The notes beneath the pieces were generated by a model. The model worked only from the letters and a program-made list of their open reading frames with translations. It had not been told where the DNA came from and made no database searches. The translations under genes were made by a program, and so were the position numbers. Shown here in pieces: positions 8,304 to 16,482 of a stretch of 46,352 bases of DNA (positions are counted from its first letter, which is position 1; every line of letters starts with the position of its first letter). The stretch comes from CAZOVB01 sp964583095. GTDB taxonomy: Bacteria > Planctomycetota > Phycisphaerae > SM23-33. The stretch covers positions 1-46,352 of the forward strand of contig CAZOVB010000032.1 in NCBI GenBank assembly GCA_964583095.1, read 5' to 3'.

Positions 8304-8610
8304 GGGGGCTCTCCTTCCGGATCCAGTACCACGCGATCAGACTTCCAGCGGTCGCCCCCAGAACCAGGCCTGTCAACGTGTAGCTGATGCGGGATGGATA
8401 CGCCCGGTCCGCCCACCATCCCAGAGCGATTCCCAGAAGCGTTGGAATGGAAACAGACCAGCCCACAAGTCCCATCATCCCCAGCCAGAACCATGTAGCT
8501 CGATCGCGCATTCTTCGCCCGCGGAGCTTGCGATCCTCTTTCTGCCCGATCTGATCCGGAAGTTCCCGGCGAGCTGTCGAAGGCGCGTCGCTGCGAAGGT
8601 CCTTACTCAC
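8296..8610 (-). CDS. atpQ: N-ATPase accessory subunit AtpQ (AtpI-like)
   Basis: A 104-residue protein with a charged N-terminus and two membrane helices (about 42-63 and 74-97). The first helix holds WLGMMGLVGWSVSIPTLLG and is followed by GWWADR, a pattern shared with AtpI/AtpZ-type ATPase accessory proteins, which help assemble the c-ring or transport Mg2+. The start is read as GTG at 8610, overlapping the atpC stop (GTGAGTAA), because the longer frame upstream lies inside atpC. It ends overlapping the antiporter by 8 bp. The assignment rests on size, helices and position after atpC. Confidence 0.8.
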   Translation of the reverse strand: MSKDLRSDAPSTARRELPDQIGQKEDRKLRGRRMRDRATWFWLGMMGLVGWSVSIPTLLGIALGWWADRAYPSRISYTLTGLVLGATAGSLIAWYWIRKESPRE

Positions 8611-8989
8611 TGTGCTCGAGCTCCATGAAGCGTCTGACAAAATCGCTCTGCATCTTATCGAGGGCGGATCTGGCCTGGCTTTCCCGACGCGACAACTGCT
8701 CAAAAGACTCCTCCACCTTCCTGCGAAGTTCTCCCAGCGGGCCTTTGGTCACCCGGGGGCTGGAAATCCGGACCTCCTGACCCGCTTTGACCAGCAACCC
8801 CCCGTCGACGGCCAGGAACTGCTCCTGGCCCTGCCGGGTCTGGTATGTCACGATTCCCGCAACAAGATCCGCCAGATAATCCACGTGACGAGGTTCAAGC
8901 GTAAAGTGCCCATGCTCGGACTCGGCCGAAACCTTTCGGACTTCCTCTTGGACCTCCACGCGGGCCGGCGAGAAGACGGTAAGCTTCAT
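8603..8989 (-). CDS. atpC: N-ATPase (F-type) epsilon subunit
   Basis: A 128-residue central-stalk subunit at the foot of gamma. It begins MKLTVFSPARVEVQEEVRKV, the beta-barrel domain start, with the family turn EHGHFTLEPRHVDYLADL (family pattern G.lGILP.H....a.L). The C-terminal part is helical and rich in Arg and Glu. It overlaps atpD by 4 bp (ATGA) and atpQ by 8 bp. The order atpD then atpC at the head of the operon, apart from the other F1 genes, is a hallmark of N-ATPase clusters. Confidence 0.93.
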   Translation of the reverse strand: MKLTVFSPARVEVQEEVRKVSAESEHGHFTLEPRHVDYLADLVAGIVTYQTRQGQEQFLAVDGGLLVKAGQEVRISSPRVTKGPLGELRRKVEESFEQLSRRESQARSALDKMQSDFVRRFMELEHSE

Positions 8990-10428
8990 GATTCCCCGCC
9001 TTCCGATTCCTGCTGGTCGGCTTGGGCACTTTCCTGTCCGGGTCCTTCCCGGGCCTCGTCGATCGTCCCGATCATGTACAGGTCGCCTTCGTCCAGATCC
9101 GAAAACTCGCCGTCCAGGATTCTCTTGCAGCCTTCCACGGCCTGCTGTCGGGAGACGGTCTTTCCCTCCATACCCGTGAACTTCTCGGTTACAAAGAAAG
9201 GCTGGGTCAGATACCGTTCCAGTCGACGTGCCTGATTAACCGTTCTGCGGTCGTCCTGGCTGAGTTCTTCCAGCCCGAGCATGGCGATGATGTCCTTGAG
9301 CTGCTCGTATTCCGACAGCGTCTGGCGAACCTGTCGGGCTACGTTGTAATGCTCCCGGCCAACGATTTGCGGGGTAAGCATACTTGAATTCGTCTGCAAC
9401 GGATCAATTGCCGGATAGAGCCCCTGACTTGCGCGGTCCCGGCTGAGAACGATTGAAGAAGACAGGTGACCGAAGGTGTGGACAGCGGATGGATCGGTGA
9501 AGTCATCGGCCGGGACATAAACAGCCTGAATGGAGGTAATGGCTCCATTGGGGGTATTGCAGATGCGTTCCTGAAGATCGGACAGCTCGCTGGCCAGCGT
9601 GGGCTGATACCCCAGGCGCGACGGGATTCGTCCCAGCAGTCCTGAGACTTCCATTCCCGCCTGGATAAAGCGGAAGATATTGTCTATAAGCATCAGGACG
9701 TCCTTGCCCTCTTCGTCGCGAAAATACTCCGCCATCGTCAAAGCGGTATGTCCAACCCGCCAGCGGGCGCCGGGCTGTTCGTTCATCTGCCCGAAGACCA
9801 GAACCGTGTTGTCCAGAACGCCGGTTTCCTTCATCTCGCTGTATAAGTCCTGGCCTTCGCGACTTCGTTCACCGATGCCGCAGAACATGCTCACCCCCTC
9901 GTGCTCGCCAACCATGTTGCGGATCATCTCCATCAACAGGATCGTCTTGCCAACGCCGGCTCCGCCGAACAGGCCGGCCTTGCCCCCACGCTCCAGTGGG
10001 GCCAGAACATCAATGGCCTTGATACCGCTTTCGAAGATCTCATCCCGGGTCGATTGCCGTTCGAGAGGCACGGTGGGCTGGTGAATACTTCGCCGGGGAG
10101 CCTGGGGAGGATCCTTCTTGTCGATCGGTTCGCCGAAGACATCCAGTGCCCGGCCCAAGAGGCTGTTCCCGACCGGGGCGGTAATAGGCTCGGCTGTGTT
10201 GATCACCTCATCTCCCCTGGCCAGGCCTTGTGTGGGTGTCAGTGCGAGTCCGCGAACGGTGGTGTTGTTGATCTGGTCGCGCACTTCAATGCGTACGCGG
10301 CCATCCGGGCCGGCTCGAAGCTGGTGGTCCACCTCCGGAAGCTCCCGTGGGAACTTCGCTTCGATTACGCTGCTTCGAACCGAAACGATCTTCCCTTTGC
10401 GGCTCGGAGGTATGTCGCTTTCTTGCAT
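8986..10428 (-). CDS. atpD: N-ATPase (F-type) beta subunit
   Basis: A 480-residue catalytic subunit. The P-loop GGAGVGKT is at residues 155-162, GERSREG marks the catalytic-glutamate region (family GER.REG), and IDNIFRF is the Walker B strand. The frame is open further upstream, but the ATG at 10428 gives the standard N-terminus GKIVSVRSSVIEAKF; the upstream part overlaps glgP and looks like shadow sequence. It is the first ATPase gene, 32 bp after glgP, with GAGG about 7 bp before the ATG. The C-terminal 20 residues are a Gln/Glu-rich extension. Confidence 0.97.
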   Translation of the reverse strand: MQESDIPPSRKGKIVSVRSSVIEAKFPRELPEVDHQLRAGPDGRVRIEVRDQINNTTVRGLALTPTQGLARGDEVINTAEPITAPVGNSLLGRALDVFGEPIDKKDPPQAPRRSIHQPTVPLERQSTRDEIFESGIKAIDVLAPLERGGKAGLFGGAGVGKTILLMEMIRNMVGEHEGVSMFCGIGERSREGQDLYSEMKETGVLDNTVLVFGQMNEQPGARWRVGHTALTMAEYFRDEEGKDVLMLIDNIFRFIQAGMEVSGLLGRIPSRLGYQPTLASELSDLQERICNTPNGAITSIQAVYVPADDFTDPSAVHTFGHLSSSIVLSRDRASQGLYPAIDPLQTNSSMLTPQIVGREHYNVARQVRQTLSEYEQLKDIIAMLGLEELSQDDRRTVNQARRLERYLTQPFFVTEKFTGMEGKTVSRQQAVEGCKRILDGEFSDLDEGDLYMIGTIDEAREGPGQESAQADQQESEGGES

Positions 10429-10460
10429 GGCGGATTGCCTCGATTCTTGTGGGGAATCGG

Positions 10461-12584
10461 CTAGGCCGGTGGCATCCGGCACTGCGTCAGACCGGCGGCA
10501 GGGAGATAACATCGATTCGTGTAGTCCATCACCATGCGCCGGGCACTGAATCGCCAGGGCAGTGTGCACAAGGCGCGTTTCTGCATCTGAATCCAGCCGT
10601 GGGGCACTCCCTCGCCGTTGCGATTGTAATAGAGAGGCACGATTCGCTCCGCGAGCAGTTGGAACAGCGCCTCGCGATCCTGCTGATCCTGCGTCTGGTC
10701 GTCGGAATGTTCGTCCCCACAACCAATCGCAAAACCGTTCTTGCCGTCGTAGGCTTCAGCCCACCAGCCGTCGAGCGTGGAGGCGTGGAGCCCGCCGTTG
10801 AGCACGACTTTCTGTCCGCTGGTTCCGCAGGCTTCCAGGGGTCTTCGCGGCGTGTTGAGCCAGACATCCACGCCCTGAACCATGTGGCGACCGACGTTCA
10901 TGTCGTGGTCTTCCAGGAAGTGGATGCGTCCTCGAAATCGGTCATCGCGGGTCAGGTGAAAGACGCGCTGGATCAGTTCATGCCCCTTTGTGTCGCCCGG
11001 ATGGGCTTTGCCGGCAAAGAGGATCTGCACCGGCTTTTCCGGATCGTTGAGGAGTTTCTCCAGGCGTTCCGGATCTCCCATAAGCAGATCGGCGCGCTTG
11101 TATGGCGCAAAGCGGCGGGCAAACCCCAGCGTCAGATGGTCGCAGTCCAGAGTGGGTTGTTCCGGAGTCTCTTCGCCCCGTCTTCGGGCTGCCTTGCACG
11201 TCACCCGGTGGACGTAATCGACCAGGCGGGCTTTGAGAAGCTGATGCTGTTCCCAGAACTCGACTTCGTTGGCATCGGCGATCGGCGCCCAGGTGGCCGG
11301 CTCATCCATGCGCGATCTCCAACCGGTGCCCAGGTACCGATCATAGATCGCTACAGTGTCCGCCGCCTGCCAACTGGCCGTATGGACCCCGTTGGTAATA
11401 TGGCCGATGGGGACTTCCTCCACCCCCCGGCCGGGCCAGAGGTCGTGCCACATCTCCCGGGTGAGCCTGCCGTGCCGGGCCGAAACTGCGTTGCGGTGAC
11501 GGCTCATCCGCAGGCCCAGAATCGTCATGCAAAATGGCTCGGAATCGTCATCCGCCTTCTTTCGCCCCAGGGCCAGAAACTTCTGCGGGTCCAGTCCCAG
11601 TTGCTCCCGAAGAGGCGTCAGGGCGCGATGAACCAGGTCGGGGTCAAAACGGTCGTGGCCGGCTTCGACGGGCGTGTGGGTGGTGAAGACGCACCTCCAG
11701 GCCGCCCGCGAGGCCGTCTGATCGAAGCTGCGCTGTTCGCGCTGCATCATTCCCCGAGCCAGTTCCAAAGCGGCCAGGCAACTGTGACCTTCGTTCATGT
11801 GCACCGGGCCCGGCCGGCAGATTCCCATCGCCTCGATGGCCCGAAGCCCTCCGACGCCCAGGAGCAGTTCCTGGCGGATCCGCATCCAATGGTCCCCCCC
11901 GTACAATGCGGCGGTAAGGGCCCGGTCTTCGTCGCTGTTGGATTCCACATCCGTATCCAGGAGGATCAGTCGATTTCGACCAACCATGGCGGTTCGGATC
12001 TGGGCGTGAATGGTCGATTCGGACGTCTCCACCTGAACCTGGATGGGGTTCCCTCCCCCGTCTTTGGCCGGATCCAGGGGCAGATGGTTCACGTTGGAGG
12101 GAAGGTATTCTTCCTGCTGCCAGCCGTTTTCGTCAAGCCGTTGGTGAAAGTACCCCTTGGCATAGAACAGTCCCACGGCAATGAGCGGCACGCCCAGGTC
12201 GCTGGCCGCTTTCAGATGGTCACCGGCAAGGACGCCGAGGCCTCCAGCGTAGATCGGCAGAGACTCGTGCAGGCCGAACTCGGCCGAAAAATACGCCACC
12301 GGGCGCGAAATCAGCGGAGAGGCATAGCGGTCGGCCCAGGTGCCCTCCTGGCCCAGGTATTCCTGCATCTGGTAGAAGGCCCGGCTGATCCTCGCATCCA
12401 GGGCCACGGAAGAGGCCCGGTCGTCAAGTTCCTCCTCTTCCAGCCGATTGAGGAACTCCACGGGGTTGTGTTCCACCTCCCGCCAGAGTTGAGGGTCCAG
12501 ATCGCGGAAGATCTTGATCAACTCCGGGTGCCAGGTCCAGTAGAGATTCCTGGCCAGTTCTCGCAGTCGCTTCCGAATTTCCAT
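10461..12584 (-). CDS. glgP: Alpha-glucan (glycogen/starch) phosphorylase, GT35
   Basis: A 707-residue enzyme that cleaves glycogen with phosphate to glucose-1-phosphate, saving one ATP per glucose in glycolysis. The N-terminus (RELARNLYWTWHPEL) is the DUF3417-type domain of the short bacterial phosphorylases; the middle has AGGLGVLAGDHLKAASDLGVP in two blocks near residues 114-134. The PLP lysine is in EACGTSGQKVVLNGG at about residue 592. A clear ATG has GGAGAT upstream. It follows the DksA-like gene by 58 bp, where a GC-rich palindrome sits, and precedes atpD by 32 bp. Linking glycogen use directly to the ATPase genes is unusual. Confidence 0.95.
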   Translation of the reverse strand: MEIRKRLRELARNLYWTWHPELIKIFRDLDPQLWREVEHNPVEFLNRLEEEELDDRASSVALDARISRAFYQMQEYLGQEGTWADRYASPLISRPVAYFSAEFGLHESLPIYAGGLGVLAGDHLKAASDLGVPLIAVGLFYAKGYFHQRLDENGWQQEEYLPSNVNHLPLDPAKDGGGNPIQVQVETSESTIHAQIRTAMVGRNRLILLDTDVESNSDEDRALTAALYGGDHWMRIRQELLLGVGGLRAIEAMGICRPGPVHMNEGHSCLAALELARGMMQREQRSFDQTASRAAWRCVFTTHTPVEAGHDRFDPDLVHRALTPLREQLGLDPQKFLALGRKKADDDSEPFCMTILGLRMSRHRNAVSARHGRLTREMWHDLWPGRGVEEVPIGHITNGVHTASWQAADTVAIYDRYLGTGWRSRMDEPATWAPIADANEVEFWEQHQLLKARLVDYVHRVTCKAARRRGEETPEQPTLDCDHLTLGFARRFAPYKRADLLMGDPERLEKLLNDPEKPVQILFAGKAHPGDTKGHELIQRVFHLTRDDRFRGRIHFLEDHDMNVGRHMVQGVDVWLNTPRRPLEACGTSGQKVVLNGGLHASTLDGWWAEAYDGKNGFAIGCGDEHSDDQTQDQQDREALFQLLAERIVPLYYNRNGEGVPHGWIQMQKRALCTLPWRFSARRMVMDYTNRCYLPAAGLTQCRMPPA

Positions 12585-12617
12585 GACAATCTCCGTTTTG
12601 CTTTAGTGCTCTGCATG

Positions 12618-12631
12618 CCGGGCCGGCCCGG
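12618..12631 (-). terminator. GC palindrome between the DksA-like gene and glgP
   Basis: CCGGGCCGGCCCGG is a perfect 14-nt palindrome in the only sizeable gap of the operon (58 bp). On the transcript it can fold as a 5-bp stem with a 4-nt loop. No T-run follows, so it is more likely a processing or attenuation point than a full terminator. Confidence 0.4.
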
Positions 12632-12642
12632 ACCAGGGAAGC

Positions 12643-13044
12643 TTATTGGCGCGGGCTTTCCTGTTTCCGTGCACAGTCCATGCACAGTTTGGCCCAGGGC
12701 TTGGCCTGGAGTCGTTCGTATCGGATCGGTTTCTTATCTTCGAGGCAAAGGCCGTATGAGCCTTCTTCCATCCGCTGGAGAGCTTCCTCAATTGCCCGCA
12801 TTTCATCACGCTGAGACTCGATGATCTTGTTTTCCTTGGCCGACTCATACGCTTCACTGCCGGCATCGGCTGGGTGGGTGGGGGCATCCGAGACACCGGG
12901 TCCCTTGCTTTGAGTACTGTCCTGCTCGTCGCTTTCCTCGCGGAGCCCCTCGAGGTCGGCGCGAAGGGCATCGTGTCTCTGGCGAAGTTGTTTATCGAGT
13001 TCCTGAAGCTGCTGGTCTGTCAACGCTCTGTCTTTGGGAGTCAT
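12643..13044 (-). CDS. DksA/TraR-family protein with incomplete zinc finger
   Basis: A 133-residue protein: a Gln/Glu/Arg coiled coil (1-45), a linker with PTHPADAG, a second helix and the C-terminal DksA/TraR finger. The finger reads YGLCLEDKKPI then CMDC, so the second of the four cysteines is replaced by Asp; three remain. DksA proteins enter the RNA polymerase secondary channel and, with ppGpp, adjust transcription on starvation. The family also contains Cys-poor forms active without zinc. Placed inside a carbon/energy operon, it may tie operon output to nutrient state (inference). It overlaps the dehydrogenase gene by 4 bp (ATGA) and has GAGGAATCC before its ATG. Confidence 0.88.
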   Translation of the reverse strand: MTPKDRALTDQQLQELDKQLRQRHDALRADLEGLREESDEQDSTQSKGPGVSDAPTHPADAGSEAYESAKENKIIESQRDEMRAIEEALQRMEEGSYGLCLEDKKPIRYERLQAKPWAKLCMDCARKQESPRQ

Positions 13045-14066
13045 TTGGATTCCTCGGAAGAAGGAGAAGTCACCTGGTTCGATGGCGCTGCCTGCTGAAA
13101 GTTCTGAATGTTCTCCACGGTGGTCTCCAGGATGCGCTGGACGGCCTCGCGGGTATCGAACGCGCTGTGTGGAGTCACCACCACATTGCGCAGGCGTATG
13201 AGGACATGATCGGCCAACAGGTTCTCCATGTCGTGTTCGCGGTGGTATACCGAGCGAAGCAGCTCTGCCTCTTCGCGGATGACCGGCTCCTCCGGCAGAA
13301 CGTCCAGCCCGGCAGCGGCAACCTTGCCCTCGGCCAATGCGCCTACAAGGGCCTGGGTATCCACCACTTCCCCGCGTGCGGTATTGATGATCACCACACC
13401 GTCTTTCATCTTTTTAAATTCCTCTTTGCTGATCATATGCCGGGTCTTGTCGTTGCCCGGGACGTGCAGGGTGATGACATCCGCTCTGGCCAGCAGGTCA
13501 TCCAGTTCTACGTAAGAGAATCCGAGTTTCTCGGCGGCTTCTTCTTGATGCTTCACATCATAGGCGATTGCCTCCATGCCGACTCCCTTGGCAATTCGAA
13601 TGGAGGCCTGACCGATATCTCCCGTGCCGATGACGCCAAAGCATTTGCCCTTCAGGTCGAAGCCCTGGAGGCCTTGGTGAGAGAAATCTCCTTTGCGTGT
13701 CCGATCAATCGCCTCGTAGAGACGATGACTGATGGTCAGCAGCAGACCGAAGACATGCTCAGCCACTGTGTTCTTGCCGTAACTGGGAACATTGCAGACG
13801 GTAATATCACGCCGTTTGCAGTGGTCCAGATCGATATGGTCAAAGCCTGTGGACCGGGTGCAGATCAGCTTGAGATCATCGAACTGCTCAAGGACATCTT
13901 TGTCCAGGTCAGAGTATATGAAGGTGGAGATCGCCTCGGCATCGCAGTTCTCTGAGGCGTTATCGGCCGAGAGAGGCTCTTCCAGGCTGACCAGTTTATG
14001 ATCCGACTCGAGCTCCTCGAGCACGTCCCTTTCCCAAGGCTCGGTTTCGTATATGACGATTTTCAT
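13041..14066 (-). CDS. D-isomer-specific 2-hydroxyacid dehydrogenase, D-lactate dehydrogenase-like
   Basis: A 341-residue NAD-dependent enzyme. The dinucleotide fold has GTGDIG at 147-152; catalytic residues are seen as R231 (NTARGEVVD), E260 (DVLPEEP) and H300 (VVTPHSAFDT). The early CTRSTGFDHID block is typical of D-lactate dehydrogenases. It would reduce pyruvate to D-lactate and regenerate NAD+ in fermentation; other 2-keto acids are possible. The ATG at 14066 shares one base with the ppsA stop (TGATG) and has AAGGAG upstream; a TTG three bases earlier is less likely. Confidence 0.9.
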   Translation of the reverse strand: MKIVIYETEPWERDVLEELESDHKLVSLEEPLSADNASENCDAEAISTFIYSDLDKDVLEQFDDLKLICTRSTGFDHIDLDHCKRRDITVCNVPSYGKNTVAEHVFGLLLTISHRLYEAIDRTRKGDFSHQGLQGFDLKGKCFGVIGTGDIGQASIRIAKGVGMEAIAYDVKHQEEAAEKLGFSYVELDDLLARADVITLHVPGNDKTRHMISKEEFKKMKDGVVIINTARGEVVDTQALVGALAEGKVAAAGLDVLPEEPVIREEAELLRSVYHREHDMENLLADHVLIRLRNVVVTPHSAFDTREAVQRILETTVENIQNFQQAAPSNQVTSPSSEESK

Positions 14067-16465
14067 CAAGAGGACTCCTTGGCTTTTTCGGCCTGGGCCA
14101 CATGGCGCCGAACTTCGATCAGGCTGTCGGGGTTGACCGAGATGGAATCGATGCCGACTTCGACGAGAAACTCCGCGAAGTCCGGATGGTCGCTGGGGGC
14201 CTGTCCGCAGATGCTTACCGGCACCCCATGCTCATGGGCTTTGCTGATCAGGCTTCGGATCATTTCTTTGACGGCTTCGTTGCGGGCATCAAACATCTCG
14301 GCCAATTCCTGGCTGTCACGATCGATACCCAGAACCAGTTGCGTCAGATCATTGGTCCCGATGGAAAAGCCGTCGAACCGCTCCGCCAGTTCCTCGGCCA
14401 AGAGGACATTCGAGGGAATCTCAGCCATCACGTAGACTTCAAATCCCTCCTGACCTCGCTGCAGTTGGTTTTCCTTGAGAGTTTCCAGGACGTTGTCGGC
14501 CTCCTGGATGGTGCGGCAGAATGGGATCATTATAATGACATTGTTCAGTCCGATTCTGGTGCGGACCTGTCGAATCGCTTTGCATTCCAGCGCAAAACCG
14601 TCTTTGTACCGTTTGGAGTAGTAGCGACTCGCACCGCGGAAGCCGAGCATCGGGTTGGCCTCGTCGGGCTCGAACTGCTGCCCCCCGATCAGGTCGGCGT
14701 ATTCGTTGGTCTTGAAGTCGCTCATGCGAACGACGACTTTGCGCGGATACTGCGTCGCGGCGATCCGGGCGATCCCCCGCGACAGATGCTCGACGAAGTA
14801 ATCCGTCTTGTCGTCGAAGCCGGCGGTCATCTGCTCGATCTGCCGGCAAGCCTTGTCGTCCTTGAGCTCATCAAAACGCGCAAGCGCAAGAGGATGGATC
14901 TTAATGATGTTGTTGATGATGAATTCCATTCGCGCCAGGCCGATGCCGGCACTGGGCAGATTCCACCAGCGAAAGGAAGCGTTGGGACTGGCCAGATTCA
15001 TCATCACCTCCGTATCGGTCTCCGGAACGTCGGTAGGATCCAGTTCCTTCTGTTCGTATTCCAGCAGTCCCGGGTAGACGTATCCTGCCTCTCCCTCGAC
15101 ACAAGAGACCGTAACCTCCGAGCCGTCTTCGATCGCCGAGGTGGCCTCACCGCAGCCTACGACGGCAGGTATCCCCAGTTCTCGGCTGACGATTGCAGCG
15201 TGACTGGTCCTGCCCCCTTGGTCGGTCACAATGGCGGAGGCCCGATCCATGATCGGTCCCCAGTCGGGGTCGGTCATCTCGGTAATCAGGACACCGTTAT
15301 CTTCGAAACGATCCGATTCGTCGGGACTTTCAAGAACGAAAGCCTTTCCTTGCCCGATCGCGCTGCCAATGGCCACGCCCTCGGCAATAGACTCCGGGGT
15401 GGATTCAGTCAGCTTGTAGGTCTTGAGTGTTGCAGCGGCCTTCTGAGACTGCACCGTCTCGGGTCTGGCCTGAACGATGTAAAGCCGGCCGCTCTGGCCG
15501 TCCTTGGCCCACTCGATATCCATGGGCCTGTCGTAATGTTTTTCGATACTCACAGCCCAACGCGCCAGGTCGAGAATCTCGTCGTTCTCCAGGACACGTT
15601 GATCTCGCTTTTCCTCCGGTGTCTCCACCGTTTCAGTGGTCTGCTCTTTGTCGGAGGCAACAATCATGGTCTTCTTGGCCCCGGTGCGAAGCAAAAGGAT
15701 CGGCTCGAGTTCCCCCTGATCCAACAGGGGCTTAAAAACGCGATATTCGTCGGGGTTGACCTCGCCGGCCACTACGCTTTCGCCCAGGCCCCACGCGGCA
15801 TTGATAACAACTACGTCCGGAAAGCCTGTTTCGGTATCGATGCTGAACATCACCCCCGCACCGGCCTGGTCGGCACGGACCATTTTCTGAACGCCAATCG
15901 ACAACGCGACCTTCATGTGATCGAAGTCCTGTTCGTTGCGGTAACTGATCGCACGATCGGTGAACAAAGATGCATAGCATTTGCGACAGGCATCGATCAG
16001 TTCATCGGCCCCTGTCACGTTGAGGTACGTTTCCTGCTGGCCGGCAAAGCTGGCCTCTGGAAGATCCTCTGCCGTTGCGCTGCTGCGGACGGCCACGTCC
16101 ACCTTTTTGGTCTCGAACCTCTCGCAAAGCTCCTGGTAGGCATTGCGAAGCGCATCCTCCAGTTCGCCGGGCATGCGAGCGGAAGCGATTTGCTCCCGAA
16201 TGCTCTTCCCGACCTCCTCCAATGCATCAGCATCCTCTTCGAGTCGGGACAGGTCGTCGCGAATTTTCTGAGGAAGACCGTTATCCTCCAGAAAACCCCA
16301 ATAGGCTTTGGCGGTCGTGGCAAAACCGTCAGGAACACGAACCCCCTGGGATTTCAACTCGCTTAGCATCTCGCCCAGGGAAGCATTCTTTCCCCCGACT
16401 GTATCCGTATCTTCGGTACCTATTTCATCGAACCATCGAACAAGTTCTTTGTCTTGCCAAGCCAT
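14066..16465 (-). CDS. ppsA: Phosphoenolpyruvate synthase (pyruvate, water dikinase)
   Basis: A 799-residue enzyme catalysing pyruvate + ATP + H2O to PEP + AMP + Pi. Domains in order are the ATP-grasp nucleotide domain (GGKNASLGEM at 24-33, then AVRSSATAEDLPEASFAGQQ split over 125-144), the phosphohistidine domain with H422 in GGRTSHAAIV, and the PEP/pyruvate TIM barrel with FSIGTNDLTQ and a late CGQAPSDHP segment. Full length for the family. It is gluconeogenic, which runs opposite to the neighbouring phosphofructokinase, so the two probably act in different conditions or in a cycle. It lies 17 bp after pfkB. Confidence 0.96.
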   Translation of the reverse strand: MAWQDKELVRWFDEIGTEDTDTVGGKNASLGEMLSELKSQGVRVPDGFATTAKAYWGFLEDNGLPQKIRDDLSRLEEDADALEEVGKSIREQIASARMPGELEDALRNAYQELCERFETKKVDVAVRSSATAEDLPEASFAGQQETYLNVTGADELIDACRKCYASLFTDRAISYRNEQDFDHMKVALSIGVQKMVRADQAGAGVMFSIDTETGFPDVVVINAAWGLGESVVAGEVNPDEYRVFKPLLDQGELEPILLLRTGAKKTMIVASDKEQTTETVETPEEKRDQRVLENDEILDLARWAVSIEKHYDRPMDIEWAKDGQSGRLYIVQARPETVQSQKAAATLKTYKLTESTPESIAEGVAIGSAIGQGKAFVLESPDESDRFEDNGVLITEMTDPDWGPIMDRASAIVTDQGGRTSHAAIVSRELGIPAVVGCGEATSAIEDGSEVTVSCVEGEAGYVYPGLLEYEQKELDPTDVPETDTEVMMNLASPNASFRWWNLPSAGIGLARMEFIINNIIKIHPLALARFDELKDDKACRQIEQMTAGFDDKTDYFVEHLSRGIARIAATQYPRKVVVRMSDFKTNEYADLIGGQQFEPDEANPMLGFRGASRYYSKRYKDGFALECKAIRQVRTRIGLNNVIIMIPFCRTIQEADNVLETLKENQLQRGQEGFEVYVMAEIPSNVLLAEELAERFDGFSIGTNDLTQLVLGIDRDSQELAEMFDARNEAVKEMIRSLISKAHEHGVPVSICGQAPSDHPDFAEFLVEVGIDSISVNPDSLIEVRRHVAQAEKAKESS

Positions 16466-16482
16466 TTTATAACACCTGTTTC

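Noticed and set aside
10429..10722. 98-residue extension of atpD
   Set aside because: Arg/Ser-rich, overlaps glgP; the ATG at 10428 gives the canonical N-terminus.
10347..12824. 825-residue plus-strand frame opposite glgP
   Set aside because: Antisense to a complete glycogen phosphorylase with catalytic motifs; no recognisable domain or ribosome site.
14102..16366. 754-residue plus-strand frame opposite ppsA
   Set aside because: Antisense shadow of PEP synthase; no motif or ribosome site.
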